From NCBI GenBank assembly GCA_032358165.1, contig JAALGY010000052.1, forward strand, positions 1,736,001 through 1,800,000: a DNA stretch of 64,000 nucleotides, read 5' to 3'. The number at the start of each line of letters is the position of its first letter. Position 1 is the stretch's first letter. The position numbers were made by a program, and so were the translations under genes. This document shows, piece after piece, positions 23,817-36,020 of this stretch. The notes under the pieces are model-generated. The model had not been told where the DNA came from, did no database searches, and was given only the letters and a program-made list of their open reading frames with translations. This DNA comes from Diplosphaera chodatii (lineage: Eukaryota; Chlorophyta; Trebouxiophyceae; Prasiolales; Stichococcaceae).

Positions 23817-26568
23817 ATGCCAGCCTCATCTGACTGCTGCTTCACTTGCGAGCTCGATGGTGTTTACGCACCTCCTCTCTTGTTCAGCGTCAGGCCCCCA
23901 TCCACGGATGCACAAGATGCACGGTGCACGTCGACCACGGGTGACTTGTACTGGAGAACTGGCCACCCAGCGGCGTTGCCAGCCGAGCAGCAGCGGCAAC
24001 CGCCTATCAGCTTTGCAACGGCAGCATGCCCGCTGCAGCAGAGGCCAGCGCGACGACGCGGCAAACACAGACAGCCGCAGCTCTCAAGCTTGTCAGCTGG
24101 CTTTGCCAGCATTAGTAATGCAATTGCGGGGCCGACAGCATTGCAGCGTGCTTCTGTACATGGTCCAGGACAGGCTCTGCGGCTCCATGCAGAGGAGCTG
24201 CGGTAAGCTTGTCTGCACATTCGTGCGCAACCTTGGGCTCTGCATGACGATGGTTTACACTGCAGCCTAAGGCGTGGGCTGCTGCCGGAGGAGGCAAGGG
24301 TGCTTGACAGTGTGAATCCGAGTGGCCTGCAGGGCTGCAGCTGAGGCGCGGGCAGAGCAGGAAGCTCAGCAGAAGGCAGCAGAGCGCAAGCAGCGGCAGC
24401 GGCAGCAGACAGTGACCGCCTGGCAGCAGCGGCGTGCAGTCATGCTGCACGAGGTACATTGACTGCAGGAGATGGCCGCTGCAACATGCGCTTTACATGC
24501 TGTCACACACCTGCCATCTGATGGGCAACCGGCCTCCACAGCAATGGTGGCGCGGCATGGTTGCAACATGCCTGACGGCGGGCTGCCCACACTTGTGTGC
24601 AGGGTGTCAACCATGTGAAGCACATGGCAGCGGGGGCGCTTGCAGCGTGCGTGTCCCGCACCATTGTGGCGCCTTTTGAGCGCGTCAAGATGGAGTGCAT
24701 TCTGCGGCAGCGTGAGTTTGGCATGGGTCATCTTGTCTTGGTGGCATGCTGGCATGTGATATCAGAAGTCATATGGGGCCAGTCAGTGGTGATGTATAGG
24801 GTCAAGCTGGAGGGGTGTGACTGCCACTGAGTTCCTGCCGTGCTGAGGTGCTCCAGGACCGTCAAGTGGAGTCTTGCAATGACACGCAGGCGGCACAGCC
24901 GCAACAACAGTGGCGCTGGGCGTGCTGCGCAATGAGGGCATCCTGGGCTTCTGGCTCGGCAACGGCCTGAACGTCCTGCGCACAGCACCCTACAAGGTTG
25001 GCACACAGCATCTTCAGCATTTTCCACTGTTTGCCTGTTGGTGACAGCAGCGCTGGGACGAGGTTGACGTAATGGCGGCCATGCTCGAGCCTCGTGTAGC
25101 TGAGTAATGCCTGCTCTGCAGGCGGTCAACTTTTCGTCCTATGACGCCTACCGGAAGCTGATGCAGCTGCACAGCGGCGGTGAGCACCTGGGGCGCATGG
25201 GCAGCTTTGGCGCCGGCGCACTGGCAGGTTGGTGTTTCGCGACCAAGGCCCTTTGCCACCTGTGCAGTGGTGGCGTTTGCCGTTGGGTCAGCTGCATTTG
25301 GCGTGCGTAGATGTTGGGCCTGCACCAACGGCAAGGTCCAGCGCCTGCTGTGTCCAGGCATCACCGCGATGCTGACGTGCTTCCCGCTGGATGTGGTGCG
25401 CACGCGCATCATGGCCGCGCCCATCGGCAGCATGCCGTCGCCGCTGTCGCTCATGCGAAACATAGCACGGACAGAGGTGGGGCCGTCACTTTGCCAGACA
25501 TGTTGGCCGCCCCATGGGCAAATTTGCCCATGCTGCCCACCTGTATGACACCCCCGCACGAGCTAGCGTTGATCATATTGAGTGTTACCCTCAGGGCTTC
25601 GGGGCACTGTACGCGGGGGTGCTGCCCGCACTCATCAGCGTGGCGCCCTCGGGCGCCGTCTTCTACGGCACCTACGACCTGCTGAAGGTGCGCACCGGCC
25701 CCACCTGCTGCCAGCGCTACAGTCTGAGCAGGGGTAGCTGTGTGGTCCCACTGCAGCATGGGTGTGGTGGCGGCTGCCAGCATGTCAGCGTCGTGGCTCG
25801 CGTGCAAGCAGACTATCTTCATGGTTGCGTCTTGAATGCGGTGCCCTGTGGTATCCTGCAGGAGCGGCACCTGGCGCTGGTGGCAAAGCGGACAGGCAAG
25901 CCGTCGCGCAACCTGGGCACCGGGCTCACGCTGCTGTATGGCGGCCTCGCGGGCGTGGCGGCCGAGACTGCGGTGTACCCGCTGCAAATCGTGCAGCGCT
26001 ACATGCAGGTCCACTGCAAAGCAGGTGGGCACGGTATGGGAGGCACACCGAGCCGCATACCAAGCTTGGGTCCCGTCTGCAGTGTATCAGATCCGTTTGC
26101 AGTGGTCTCAACATGCTCCAGGATCTGCACCATGGCTTAGTGTGTCATCCCAGGAACCTCAGGGCAGGTCAGACAGTGCCCTGCTCTGCAGGGCACCATG
26201 CGACGGCGCTGTCGGCGCGCCATGCCCTCAGGCTGGCCGAAATGCCGGGGCCGTCGCGGGCGGTGGCCAGGGCGGCGCTGCGCTTCATTGACGCTGCTGC
26301 AGCGGTGCACCGCACGCAAGGCTTCCCCGGCTTCTACGCCGGCGTGCTGCCCAACATCCTGCAGGTCAGCTGTGTCTACGTGCGCATGTAGGTGCTGGAT
26401 GCTGCAGACCCTGCCACAATCGACCCTGTATCTGCACAGGAGCTTTGTTGTCGTTGATCATTGCGCACTGCCTGACACGTGGTGATGCTGGTCCAGGTGC
26501 TCCCAAATGCCGCACTGAGCTACTATGCATACGAAGCATTCAAGCAGCTGCTGGATGCAGAGGACTGA
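23817..26568 (+). CDS. Mitochondrial carrier family protein, BTL3-like adenine nucleotide transporter
   Basis: Ten exons join in phase: 23817-24202, 24333-24453, 24603-24711, 24890-24996, 25122-25227, 25358-25476, 25595-25687, 25862-26024, 26192-26363 and 26497-26568 (about 480 residues). Three carrier repeats each show the signature turn: APFERVK, CFPLDVVRTR and YPLQIVQR, with GFGALYAGVLPALI and a final LPNAALSYYAYEAFK. The ordering and the ends resemble the plant BTL proteins (At5g64970 type), proposed adenine nucleotide carriers of mitochondria or plastids. The N-terminal extension of about 130 residues is Ser/Thr/Arg-rich, then a Gln/Arg-rich helix (exon 2), so organelle targeting is likely, though which organelle is open. 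Confidence 0.88.
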
Positions 26569-26963
26569 TATGGGGAACCACCATCTCAGCAAAGACACAA
26601 CCCTGGTGTTCCTCCACACAAGCAGCCACTAGGAATTTGATGACTTGCAAGTGACGTGACATTGCACTGAGTCGGTAGGGACCGGTTGTGGTGTGAGGCT
26701 TCGACATGGGTGAACTCATCATGCGCTTGTGTCACACGAAGTGCTGCAACATGGTGGGGCAATAACTGCAGCTAGTCAAGCAAGGACACCAGGCATCAGT
26801 ATGCCTACAATTCGTATTCCTGGCTCTCGCCCTTCCATACAGCAGTCAATTGTGAAAAGACACATACAGTGTGCTCCTGGTGCCTGGGAAGCCCTCGTTT
26901 TGCCGACACCCTAGCTTCGGCAAAAGCAACACGAGGTCCTGCTGGCAGCACGGCCCCGTTCAC
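26569..26963. other. Convergent intergenic stretch
   Basis: Holds the 3' UTRs of the carrier and the PsbS-like gene. No other feature seen. Confidence 0.5.
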
Positions 26964-28733
26964 TCAGTAGATCTCGGTGTCGCCCTTCAGCTGGCCCTCG
27001 GTGCCCAGCCGCCTGGCCACCAGGAACCAGAAGCCCGACCAGCCCAGCAGCAGGACCAGGCTGCCGCCTCGCACCAGCGGCGACTCCATCTGCAGTCCCA
27101 GCTGCCCTGCGGTGCAGGAAAGCGCCCAGGTGTCCGTGTCATGTGCAAGCACATCCCGGGTGCTCACTGTCCTCAGCCACAAAAGGGTGACACTTCGGGG
27201 CTTGGCTCACCTGCTGGACCCTTGCCCGTCAGCGCCTCGCCAACTCTGCAACAGCAGGAAGCTCACAGGTTGTCCAATCAGCCTGCCACGATCAGCACTG
27301 CCTGGAAGGAGCATCGTGCTGCTGGTCCAAACGAGGGTGTGTATCTGCTACTCACAGAGCTGCTGCCCAGCCGAGCATCGCGACGCGCCCAAGGTTCAGC
27401 TCGTTGCGCTTGGTGAACCCTGCAAGCAAACCGGCTGACATCGGCACTACGACATGGGTGTGGGATGCACCCACCCAGCAATGCAAATGCAGATGCAGGT
27501 CTTGCTGGATGAGTCAGCCGAGCTCACCCGGCTTCGAGATGAACTGCTGGACCCCAAGCTACACAGCACCAAGCAGCTCGAGTCAGTCACCATTCCAACA
27601 CTGACAGCTCAGGCCTCGGCTGTTACCTTGCAAGTAATGAGCAACTTGTCTGTCACAGGCACCTTGTTCCGCTTGCCGACATCGATCTGGTTCTCCCGGC
27701 TGAAAGTCGGCGAGCGCGGGTGCAGCCCTGTGATGGCGTTGTTGGCGACGGTCACCAGCAGGAACAGCCCCAGGATTGGCTTGGGCACGCCGGTGATGCT
27801 GCTCAGCTGCCCAAAGAACCCCTCGCCCGTCAGAATCTGCGCACGGATCAGACACAAATCAGCCATGCAGGAGTCCATGCAGAATCTTGGAAAAAACCAA
27901 GATCGCGCAGCTGCATGGCAACGCATGTGAACGGACAACTGAACAAGGCCGACTTGCCTCGCCGACTTGCAGCGACAGGAAGCCGGCCATGGCTGTGCGC
28001 GCCATGAAAATTTCCCGCCGCCTGGTGAATGCTGGCCGCCACCACTCCACCTTGAAGGCGTCCTTGTCCACCTCCGCCTCTGTGACCACAGCCTGTTGGC
28101 AAAGAACGAGCCAGCGCTTGTTCGGTGAGAACAAGTGTTCATGTTGGTCGAGCAGCCGTTTACAGGTCGCCGTTTTGAGCTGTTGCAAGGGGTGCGGGTT
28201 GTCACCGCCTGGCCCGCCTCGGAGATGTCCCTGACGTCGGCGCCGCCAGCCTGATCGACCATCTCAGCCTCGTCGACCTATTTGAACATGTTGATATGTA
28301 AGTAAGGAGGTCCCCAGCCGCAACTGGTTGGACATGGAGTACATTGCCATAGTGCATCATCGAGCAACCAGCAGCTGGGTGAACCTTTGCTATCAACACA
28401 CAGCGCATGCAGCAATCTATCGCTTCAATAACGTCTCTACCTGCGTGCGTCCCTTCCCTGATGAGGGTTCTGCCATCGCAGTAATGGTGCGAGACTGCAC
28501 TTGCACATGCATGTGTCAGGAAGCTACTGCATGTGCAGGGTTGACAGCACACCGTGCGTGGCGCGCTTGCTAATTGCACAGCAGGACGAGATCCAATGTA
28601 TCCCACATAAACACACCGTATGACACCGCAGCCGCTGCGGCGCTGCTGAACTGTGTCGACAGGGCTGTGACGTCAAAGGTGCCTTGCCCAGCCGGAGCTG
28701 CAGGCTCGACGCTGCCGTTTGCACAAGTGCCAT
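26964..28733 (-). CDS. PsbS-like thylakoid protein (LHC superfamily, four-helix type)
   Basis: Eight exons close in phase: 28733-28617, 28277-28206, 28092-27958, 27836-27663, 27558-27528, 27419-27356, 27245-27211 and 27106-26964 (about 256 residues). Exon 1 is a classic chloroplast transit peptide (MALVQTAASSLQ...). Two homologous halves follow. The first starts FTRRREIFMARTAMAGF then EILTGEGFFGQL; the second starts FTKRNELNLGRVAMLGWAAAL then EALTGKGPAGQL. This internal duplication and the FTKRNEL..GRVAMLG motif are those of PsbS, the protein that switches on energy-dependent quenching. Oddly, the first lumenal loop (SSITGVPKP) has no acidic residue where PsbS normally carries its proton-sensing glutamate. 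One intron has a GCAAGT donor. The 31-base exon 27558-27528 is the weakest part. Confidence 0.8.
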
Positions 28734-29009
28734 GTTGTTACACGCAAGCTTCTGTGTCAATGCTTGATGTGCTTTCGTAGGTGTCAGCTCACAAATGGTG
28801 CTGCATGGCATGCAGCCAGCTCATAAGCCTTTCCAAGACCCCAGGAAGTAACAGCTGCCCCGACTGCTATGAGATGACCATGTGAAGGTCGCAGCGAATG
28901 CAACCCCTTGCAGCCGGCTGCAGTTCCATTCAGCAAACGCCACAGTGTGCGCTGCTGCCAGCTCGTCTCGTGTCGACACGCCTGGATTGTGATCAGCCAG
29001 GGATCCGTC
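28734..29009. promoter_or_regulatory. Probable bidirectional promoter, PsbS-like / SNU13
   Basis: Only 276 bases lie between the two divergent start codons. Inferred from position. Confidence 0.4.
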
Positions 29010-30155
29010 ATGGGTGAGGCTGTGAATCCGAAGGTGAGTTGCATCAAGTGTGGGGCCTCCTGCCAAATGCTCAGTTGCAAGTGCAGGCACTGCAGTGTTC
29101 AGTCTGTACACCATAAGCATACTGATCGCTTGCACTGCAATGCTCCAGGCGTACCCGCTTGCAGACGCTCAGGTTAGTGCAAGGACAGCCCTGCCGGCGG
29201 CTGCCGCAGCTGCTGGGAGTTGTCGTGCGATGCCTTGTATGTGATGCGTGTGATGCAACGACACACTGGCGCGTCAGGTTGTCTGACGGTCCAACCATGT
29301 GTTGTGGTTGCAGCTCTCCAACACCATCCTGGACATCGTGCAGCAGGCCGCCAACTACAAGCAGCTCAAGAAGGGCGCCAACGAAGGTGGGGCCTGCTGC
29401 CGTTGACTTGGCGCATAGACTGAGCCAGCAAGCAGTGCGCAGTCATCCTTTGTAGATCATCAAAGGAACTGACCGTTCGTGCTCATGTTCCACAGCCACG
29501 AAGACGCTAAACAGAGGCATTTCAGAGTTTGTGGGTGCGCTGTCTTGGTGCTGGACTCGCGTTTTGTGTGTGCCATCGTGCTTGCATGCCCTGCAGCTTT
29601 GCTCACGAAGCTCAACGGCTCGTCAGTGGGTGGCCGAGGGGTCAATTGCTGTTGGTCCGTTTGCTGCAGTTATGGCGGGGGACACCGAGCCCATTGAGAT
29701 CTTGTTGCACCTGCCGTTGCTTGCGGAGGACAAGGTATGCATCAGCTGCATGAGCGCATCTGACCTTCTTTTTATCAGGACTGCCCTATTCATTTTGAGG
29801 CATGCTATGGCACGGCACAACAGCCCTTAGCTGAGTTGCACGGCGCCATTCAAAGGTGATGCAAGGGCCGTGCTGATCATGGACTTTTCTGGCACTGCAG
29901 AACGTCCCATACGTCTTTGTGTCGTCGAAGGCAGCCCTGGGGCGGGCCTGCGGCGTGTCACGACCGGTGCACACATGCTGGATGTGTACTGTTGAATGTC
30001 CTGCGCAAACATTACAGCCATTTGCTGCGCTGAACTTCTGTTGAGACATACACAGTGAACTGCAGGTGATTGCCGCATCTGTGACCACGAACGAGGGCAG
30101 CCAACTGAAATCGCAGATTCAGACGCTCAAGATTGCGATCGAGAAGCTGCTGTAA
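29010..30155 (+). CDS. SNU13: SNU13 / 15.5K U4/U6 snRNP and box C/D snoRNP protein
   Basis: Seven exons close in phase: 29010-29033, 29149-29172, 29314-29386, 29496-29534, 29670-29734, 29901-29966 and 30066-30155 (about 126 residues, the family's normal length). Start [16 protein letters not shown], then [54 protein letters not shown] and [13 protein letters not shown]. This L7Ae-family protein binds the kink-turn of U4 snRNA and of box C/D snoRNAs in the nucleus and nucleolus. All kink-turn contact blocks (GANE, RG, E..L) look intact. Two 24-base exons at the 5' end are notable. Confidence 0.96.
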
Positions 30156-30852
30156 GTTGCACCTTGTAGAGCGAAGATCCACCCTTGCTCGAACCATTTG
30201 ACGCCTTGTGCACTCGAGCCAAATGCATCACTGAGTCTGTGTGGTCTTATGTGGGAGAGTGCTGTTATGCAGGATCTAAGCGTGCAGAGCGGGGAGCAGT
30301 CGCTTGCAATGTCGTCCAACTACCTGTTACAGCATGGAAGAGGCCGAGCTGCAGCGTTTTCTTCTCATGTGATTCTGATGGCACACTTCAGGGGCTCGTA
30401 GTATGTTGTCGAGTTGTTAGCACACTTCAGAGGCTCGCTGTGACGGCTCAAGTGTAAGTCGGGTCACAATATACCATGGTGTTGAGACGTTACATTTCAT
30501 CATACACTTGACGACATTCACCAACAAGCACAAGCAGCTGGTTTCTCCAGTGGCATGGTGAGGAAGTCCAAGGTGCATCAGGGTGTCGGCCAGCAATGTG
30601 TTCCTGAGTACATTCCCAGCTGGATGCCGGTTGCCCGAGCTCTTGCAACTGTGCTGCAAGTGCCGGCTGTTGGCTGACGAGGTATGCTGCAGTCCTGGCA
30701 GCAGACTTCAGAACTGTGGGAAGCCTGCAGCAACCCTCTCCTGCTTTCTGCGGAAACAGTGGGAAATGTTTCAGCAGGCATGCTCCGACATACAAGCCAA
30801 TGGAAGCCCAGCACGTGGCCGCGACACGGCGTTCAGGCAGCATGCACGAAGC
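30156..30852. other. Convergent intergenic stretch
   Basis: About 700 bases between the stops of SNU13 and L29. Short frames only. Confidence 0.5.
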
Positions 30853-31427
30853 TCAGAACACGCACTGCTTCCGCCGCCAGTCCCGCCGGTCAATCTGCCC
30901 ATCCTTGATCTCCTGCTCCCGGCTGACGGTCAGCAGCTGAGCGATCTGCATGACGGGGCTGTATACAGTTACAATGACAGGGAACCTGGAGTTTCCGTGT
31001 TACCAACAGTGGACTTGTCAAGGGTTGGCAGAACTGGAGACAGCCACACCTTCAGCCTGAGTTTGCCAAAGTCGCTGGTGAGGAACTCCTGCACAGAGCA
31101 ACAGTAAGCCACTTGGTCGCTGCATCCACGAAGTGACCCTGATCTGCTGTGTGAGGGGTCCGCAGGACCTGGCCACCGCGCCCGCACCTGCTTTGTGCGC
31201 TGCTTGATGCGAAGGTCGAACAGCTCCCGCTTGGCAGCCTGCACTTGCTCGTGGATCTGTTCCTGCGACAGACCCCGGAAGTCCGCTGCTTTGCTGTTCT
31301 TCGCCTCCACTGAGAGCGGTGTCCGGCACCGAGCTGAAGATGGGGCTGCCATCTGCTGCCTGAGGGGCCGGCCTGCAAAGCTGCAACGGCTGCATTGCAG
31401 GGTGGGCGACATCACCAGGCCTGCCAT
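30853..31427 (-). CDS. RPL29: Plastid 50S ribosomal protein L29 (uL29c)
   Basis: Three exons in phase (31427-31188, 31088-31050, 30945-30853) give 123 residues. An N-terminal segment of about 45 residues, Ser/Arg/Ala-rich, reads as a chloroplast transit peptide. The uL29 core follows: DFRGLSQEQIHEQVQAAKREL, FDLRIKQRTKQ, DFGKLRLK, IAQLLTVSREQEIKDG. This is the bacterial-type L29 at the plastid ribosome exit tunnel, encoded in the nucleus as in plants. Divergent from EF-1alpha. Confidence 0.9.
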
Positions 31428-31947
31428 CGTCGACTGCGAGGAGGGTGCTGCTCACGTCGGTGGCAGGTCACGGAAATAGCACCAGTCCTGGCTGTGCAGC
31501 CGGCTCAGCACTTCTGGCGAACGAAGTGCGAGTCCCAGATGGGGAAGGATAGCTGACAGGATGGCTAGTCCCCTGCCTTGCAACCAGCTCCTGAAGCGGC
31601 AGCGTTGCGCCGCACAGCCGCTTCCGGACATCAGACCACCCAAGCAGCAAGCAAACGTCTGCCTGCAGGTGAGAGGATGGCGCTGACAGGGCCCTGCTTG
31701 TTGGATGTCCGGCAGAAGTCCGCCGTCGGCTCAGTCTGATCCGTAGGACAGCGTTGGCATCTGCGGTAGTTGACGGGCTGCATGTGCTCCCCCGCACTGC
31801 GGATGCTCCCAAGTCGGGCTTACTTTGTGCGCACGTGTACTGTGCTTGCTATATTTGCACCACTGGTGGCTTGCCCAACGCAACATGACCGATTTCTCAG
31901 GCTGCCCATACCGCTCGCAGGCCCCTCTCAGATAGGAGCTCGCCACC
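31428..31947. promoter_or_regulatory. Probable bidirectional promoter, plastid L29 / EF-1alpha
   Basis: 520 bases between divergent starts of two translation genes that are usually highly expressed. No named element recognised. Confidence 0.45.
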
Positions 31948-34694
31948 ATGGGCAAGGAAAAGGTGAATACCGTGTCTCACGTTGCAGAGCGGCGGTGGTG
32001 GGGTTCAGCGTATGCCTTGCTGCGAAAGTGATTGCATGTTGTGCTGCCAATCAGCTTGTTGCCTGACGGTGCTGTTTGCTGGGACTCCAGACTCATATGA
32101 ACATTGTCGTCATCGGTCACGTCGATTCCGGCAAGTCGACGACCACCGGCCACCTGATCTACAAGCTGGGCGGCATCGACAAGCGTGTCATTGGTGAGCA
32201 CCTCACCAGATGCAGACGCTTGTCCTGCGTAGCACATGCGCACCACGTCAAGACACCCAGTCTCATTCTGTGCTGAACGTGGGTTTTTTGCAATTGTAGA
32301 GAAGTTCGAGAAGGAGGCCGCGGAGATGAACAAGCGGTCCTTCAAGTATGCCTGGGTGAGTGTCCATCCTACCTGGAAGCTGTTTGGTTTGAGGTATAGT
32401 ATCTGCTGTCTTGGGACCTGTACGTGGCAGCAGCTTTGTGCACCCGCCAACGTGGACTAGATGTGCCACACGGTCTATGTACACCGGCACTGCCCTTGTC
32501 CATGCGGATGAGCCATGTCGCCCCACCGTTGTACCCTTCTCCAATATCGCAGGTGCTGGATAAGCTGAAGGCAGAGCGCGAGCGCGGCATTACGATTGAT
32601 ATTGCGCTGTGGAAGTTCGAGACGCCCAAGTACTACTGTACCGTCATTGACGCCCCTGGCCACCGTGACTTCATCAAGAACATGATCACGGGCACCAGCC
32701 AGGCCGACTGCGCCGTGCTGGTCATCGACTCCACCCCTGGTGCGCATCTTGTTGTAGAGAGCACTGTCCACAACGAGGGCATGATGGAATGCGACACTAA
32801 CTGCGGTCAGCAGCACCTTTCATAGAATATGCACACATATGTTGCTTATGATTGGCTGGTCTTTGCGCTTACAGGTGGCTTTGAGGCTGGTATCTCCAAG
32901 GATGGCCAGACGCGCGAGCATGCGCTGCTGTCCTACACACTGGGCGTGAAGCAGATGATTGTGGCGCTGAACAAGATGGATGCCACCGAGCCCAAGTACA
33001 GCCAGAAGCGGTATGACGAGATTGTGAAGGAGGTGTCCTCCTACATCAAGAAGGTCGGCTACAACCCCGCCAAGGTGCGCCACCTAAAGGATACCGCATC
33101 GCAACTTGCAACCGCTGCTGTGTTGACTGTGCATCGTGCTGCGCCACACACTCTGAAATTTCTGTGTAGTTAGAGGGTGTTTAAACTGAGGAGTGCACTT
33201 CCTTGCACCTATGCAGGTCAACTTCGTGCCGATCTCAGGCTTCCAGGGCGACAACATGATTGAGAAGTCCGAGAACATGGGCTGGTACAAGGGCTTCACG
33301 CTGCTGGAGGCGCTGGACAACATCGACCCGCCCAAGCGCCCGTCCGACAAGCCCCTGCGCCTGCCGCTGCAGGTGGGTTCCCTGTCCTGCCGTGGGAGCC
33401 TCACAGCGGACCTGCATGGCACCATTGCCACTGTTGCGTCGTGTGGATTTGTGCCACCCACCGTGCCTTGCAGTCAGATGCTGGGGATGAGGTTGTCAGC
33501 CGGCAGACTGACAGCGATACTGAGCACCTCTCCCATCTGATACTGCAGGATGTGTACAAGATTGGCGGCATTGGCACGGTGCCGGTGGGCCGTGTGGAGA
33601 CGGGCATCATCAAGCCTGGCATGGTCGTTGTCTTCGCGCCGTCTGGCCTGACCACTGAGGTGTGGGAACACACAGCACGATGCTAATGGCATGCCCGTCA
33701 TCGTGCCGGTGCTGCATGATCAACCTGGCTCTTGTGGCTCTCCACGCGAGCTGTGCAGCTTTCCATTCCTCTGATGGTGGTAACTGCACGCCACAGGTCA
33801 AGTCTGTGGAGATGCACCACGAGTCCCTGCCGGAGGCGGGCCCTGGTGACAACGTCGGCTTCAACGTCAAGAACGTGTCGGTCAAGGAGCTGAAGCGCGG
33901 CTTCGTCGCCTCCGACTCCAAGAACGACCCCGCCAAGGAGGCCGCCGAGTTCGTTGCACAGGTGCGGCGCAGACTTCTGGTCTGGCAGGCGGCATTGCAT
34001 TAGTGTATGCTGCTTCCCTCGTTTCCTGCCAAGGCATGAGCACCTGCTGAGCTACGCCAGTGCACGTATTGCGCAGCCAGGCTGAGTTGCTGCATGCAGG
34101 TCATCATCATGAACCACCCGGGCCAGATTGGCAACGGCTACGCGCCGGTGCTGGACTGCCACACAGCGCACATCGCCGTCAAGTTCGCTGAGATCACCAC
34201 CAAGATCGACCGCCGCTCGGGCAAGGAGCTGGAGGCCGCCCCCAAGTTCATCAAGAACGGTGAGCAGTCGACCGCCATGGCAGCGTCCTGCAGCTGCACA
34301 GCGCTTTAACATGCACTTCCATTTGTGCTGATGATGTGGTGTGCCGATGATATGTGCATGCAACACGCAGGTGACGCCGCGTACGTGAAGATGGTCCCGT
34401 CCAAGCCCATGTGCGTGGAGCCCTTCACCTCGTACCCGCCGCTGGGCCGCTTCGCCGTGCGCGACATGCGCCAGACCGTGGCCGTCGGCGTCATCAAGGC
34501 CGTTGAGAAGAAGGAGGGCGGTGGCAAGGTGCGTGCTGGCGCCGCCGACTTGCAACTTTGGGCGTTTCTGCACGTGCAGCGCACAGCTGTGGCCACTCAA
34601 TACTGTCAGCCGCAAACACCTGGGCATCTGCTATATGGCATCCTGCATATGCTTGCAGGTCACCAAGGCGGCCGCCAAGGCCGGGAAGAAGTGA
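31948..34694 (+). CDS. EEF1A: Translation elongation factor 1-alpha
   Basis: Eleven exons close in phase: 31948-31962, 32091-32193, 32300-32355, 32553-32739, 32875-33074, 33217-33372, 33549-33659, 33797-33961, 34100-34259, 34371-34528 and 34659-34694 (about 448 residues, normal length). GTPase motifs are intact: G1 [10 protein letters not shown]3 DAPGHRDF, G4 NKMD. The switch I region, helix A' ([16 protein letters not shown]) and the ending [11 protein letters not shown] are typical. It brings aminoacyl-tRNA to the 80S ribosome. Codons are strongly C/G-ending, as expected for high expression. The first exon codes only MGKEK. Its final intron, last exon and 3' region are duplicated downstream. 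Confidence 0.98.
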
Positions 34695-35032
34695 ATCGAG
34701 GCTGCGTCGGGGGAGCTGCACCCGTCTTTAGCGCGACCCACCGCCCCACTTCCCACTGTGACGCCTGCCATGGCGGAGCACTGCATCTCAGCTCCCCTGT
34801 CGCACGTCCCAGACGCCTGCCTGGCAGCCGCTGCTGGGCTTGTCGCACAGTACTTATCGTCTGTTTCGCTAGCCATGTCGTTCAGCGTGGCAGCTGCACT
34901 CGGCAGAGCCGCGGCTGCAGCCCGCAGCTACCAGCTGGACAGACGGTGGCGCGGCTACTGTCATGCCTGCATGTGAACGTTGTGAGGAGATTTGTGGTAG
35001 TTATTGCCAGTGCATGTGCTGTGATATCGAGG
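34527..35032 (+). repeat. Tandem duplicate, copy A (EF-1alpha 3' end)
   Basis: From the last donor of EF-1alpha through its final intron, last exon and 3' region. The same sequence recurs about 774 bases downstream with only a couple of differences visible by eye. Confidence 0.9.
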
Positions 35033-35300
35033 TATTTAAACCCCCCTCAGTACCGGCTGAAAACTGAACAAACGCACCACAGCGCTCCTCGCTGGGACCC
35101 TAAACCCTGGACCCATTACCACCCTGGAGCAGGGCACTGACCTTGCCATACTGTGTGAGAGAGCATGCACAAGGGCGCCAAACGTTCTCCTGGTAAGCTG
35201 TGAAAGTCAGATCGTTCAGCCCTGCAACCTGTGTACAGAGCCGCGCCAGCACCCAGGATATTGCAGGCGATCCGTACAGGTCAGGCGGCAGGTGGCAGGA

Positions 35301-35806
35301 AGGTGCGTGCTGGCGCCGCCGACTTGCAACTTTGGGCCTTTCTGCACGTGCAGCGCACAGCTGTGGCCACTCAATACTGTCAGCCGCAAACACCTGGGCA
35401 TCTGCTATATGGCATCCTGCATATGCTTGCAGGTCACCAAGGCGGCCGCCAAGGCCGGGAAGAAGTGAATCGAGGCTGCGTCAGGGGAGCTGCACCCGTC
35501 TTTAGCGCGACCCACCGCCCCACTTCCCACTGTGACGCCTGCCATGGCGGAGCACTGCATCTCAGCTCCCCTGTCGCACGTCCCAGACGCCTGCCTGGCA
35601 GCCGCTGCTGGGCTTGTCGCACAGTACTTATCGTCTGTTTCGCTAGCCATGTCGTTCAGCGTGGCAGCTGCACTCGGCAGAGCCGCGGCTGCAGCCCGCA
35701 GCTACCAGCTGGACAGACGGTGGCGCGGCTACTGTCATGCCTGCATGTGAACGTTGTGAGGAGATTTGTGGTAGTTATTGCCAGTGCATGTGCTGTGATA
35801 TCGAGG
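35301..35806 (+). pseudogene. Tandem duplicate, copy B: orphan last intron, exon and 3' region of EF-1alpha
   Basis: About 506 bases nearly identical to copy A. It starts at the AAG|GTGCGT donor and ends at ATATCGAGG. It still contains the 12-codon terminal exon with its stop. Differences noticed are C for G in the intron (GGGCCTTT) and A for G downstream of the stop. With no upstream EF-1alpha exons of its own it cannot make the factor. It might act as an alternative terminal exon or polyadenylation region. The 268 bases between the copies are unique. Confidence 0.9.
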
Positions 35807-36020
35807 TAGTTGCAGTGAGACATGACATGGGGTGATGTGCTGGCGCTTCCACTGCCGACGAGAGAGATCCTGTGCATGATGAGATTCTCATGACACAGCC
35901 CGGACCGAGCATGCACAGCATGGCCGATCGCCCGTCCATCCTCAGGCTGCATTTGCGCTTCTCGCACAAGTTCTTCAACTTTGAACATATAAGCTGTCAA
36001 CTATCCAACTAGTCACTACA

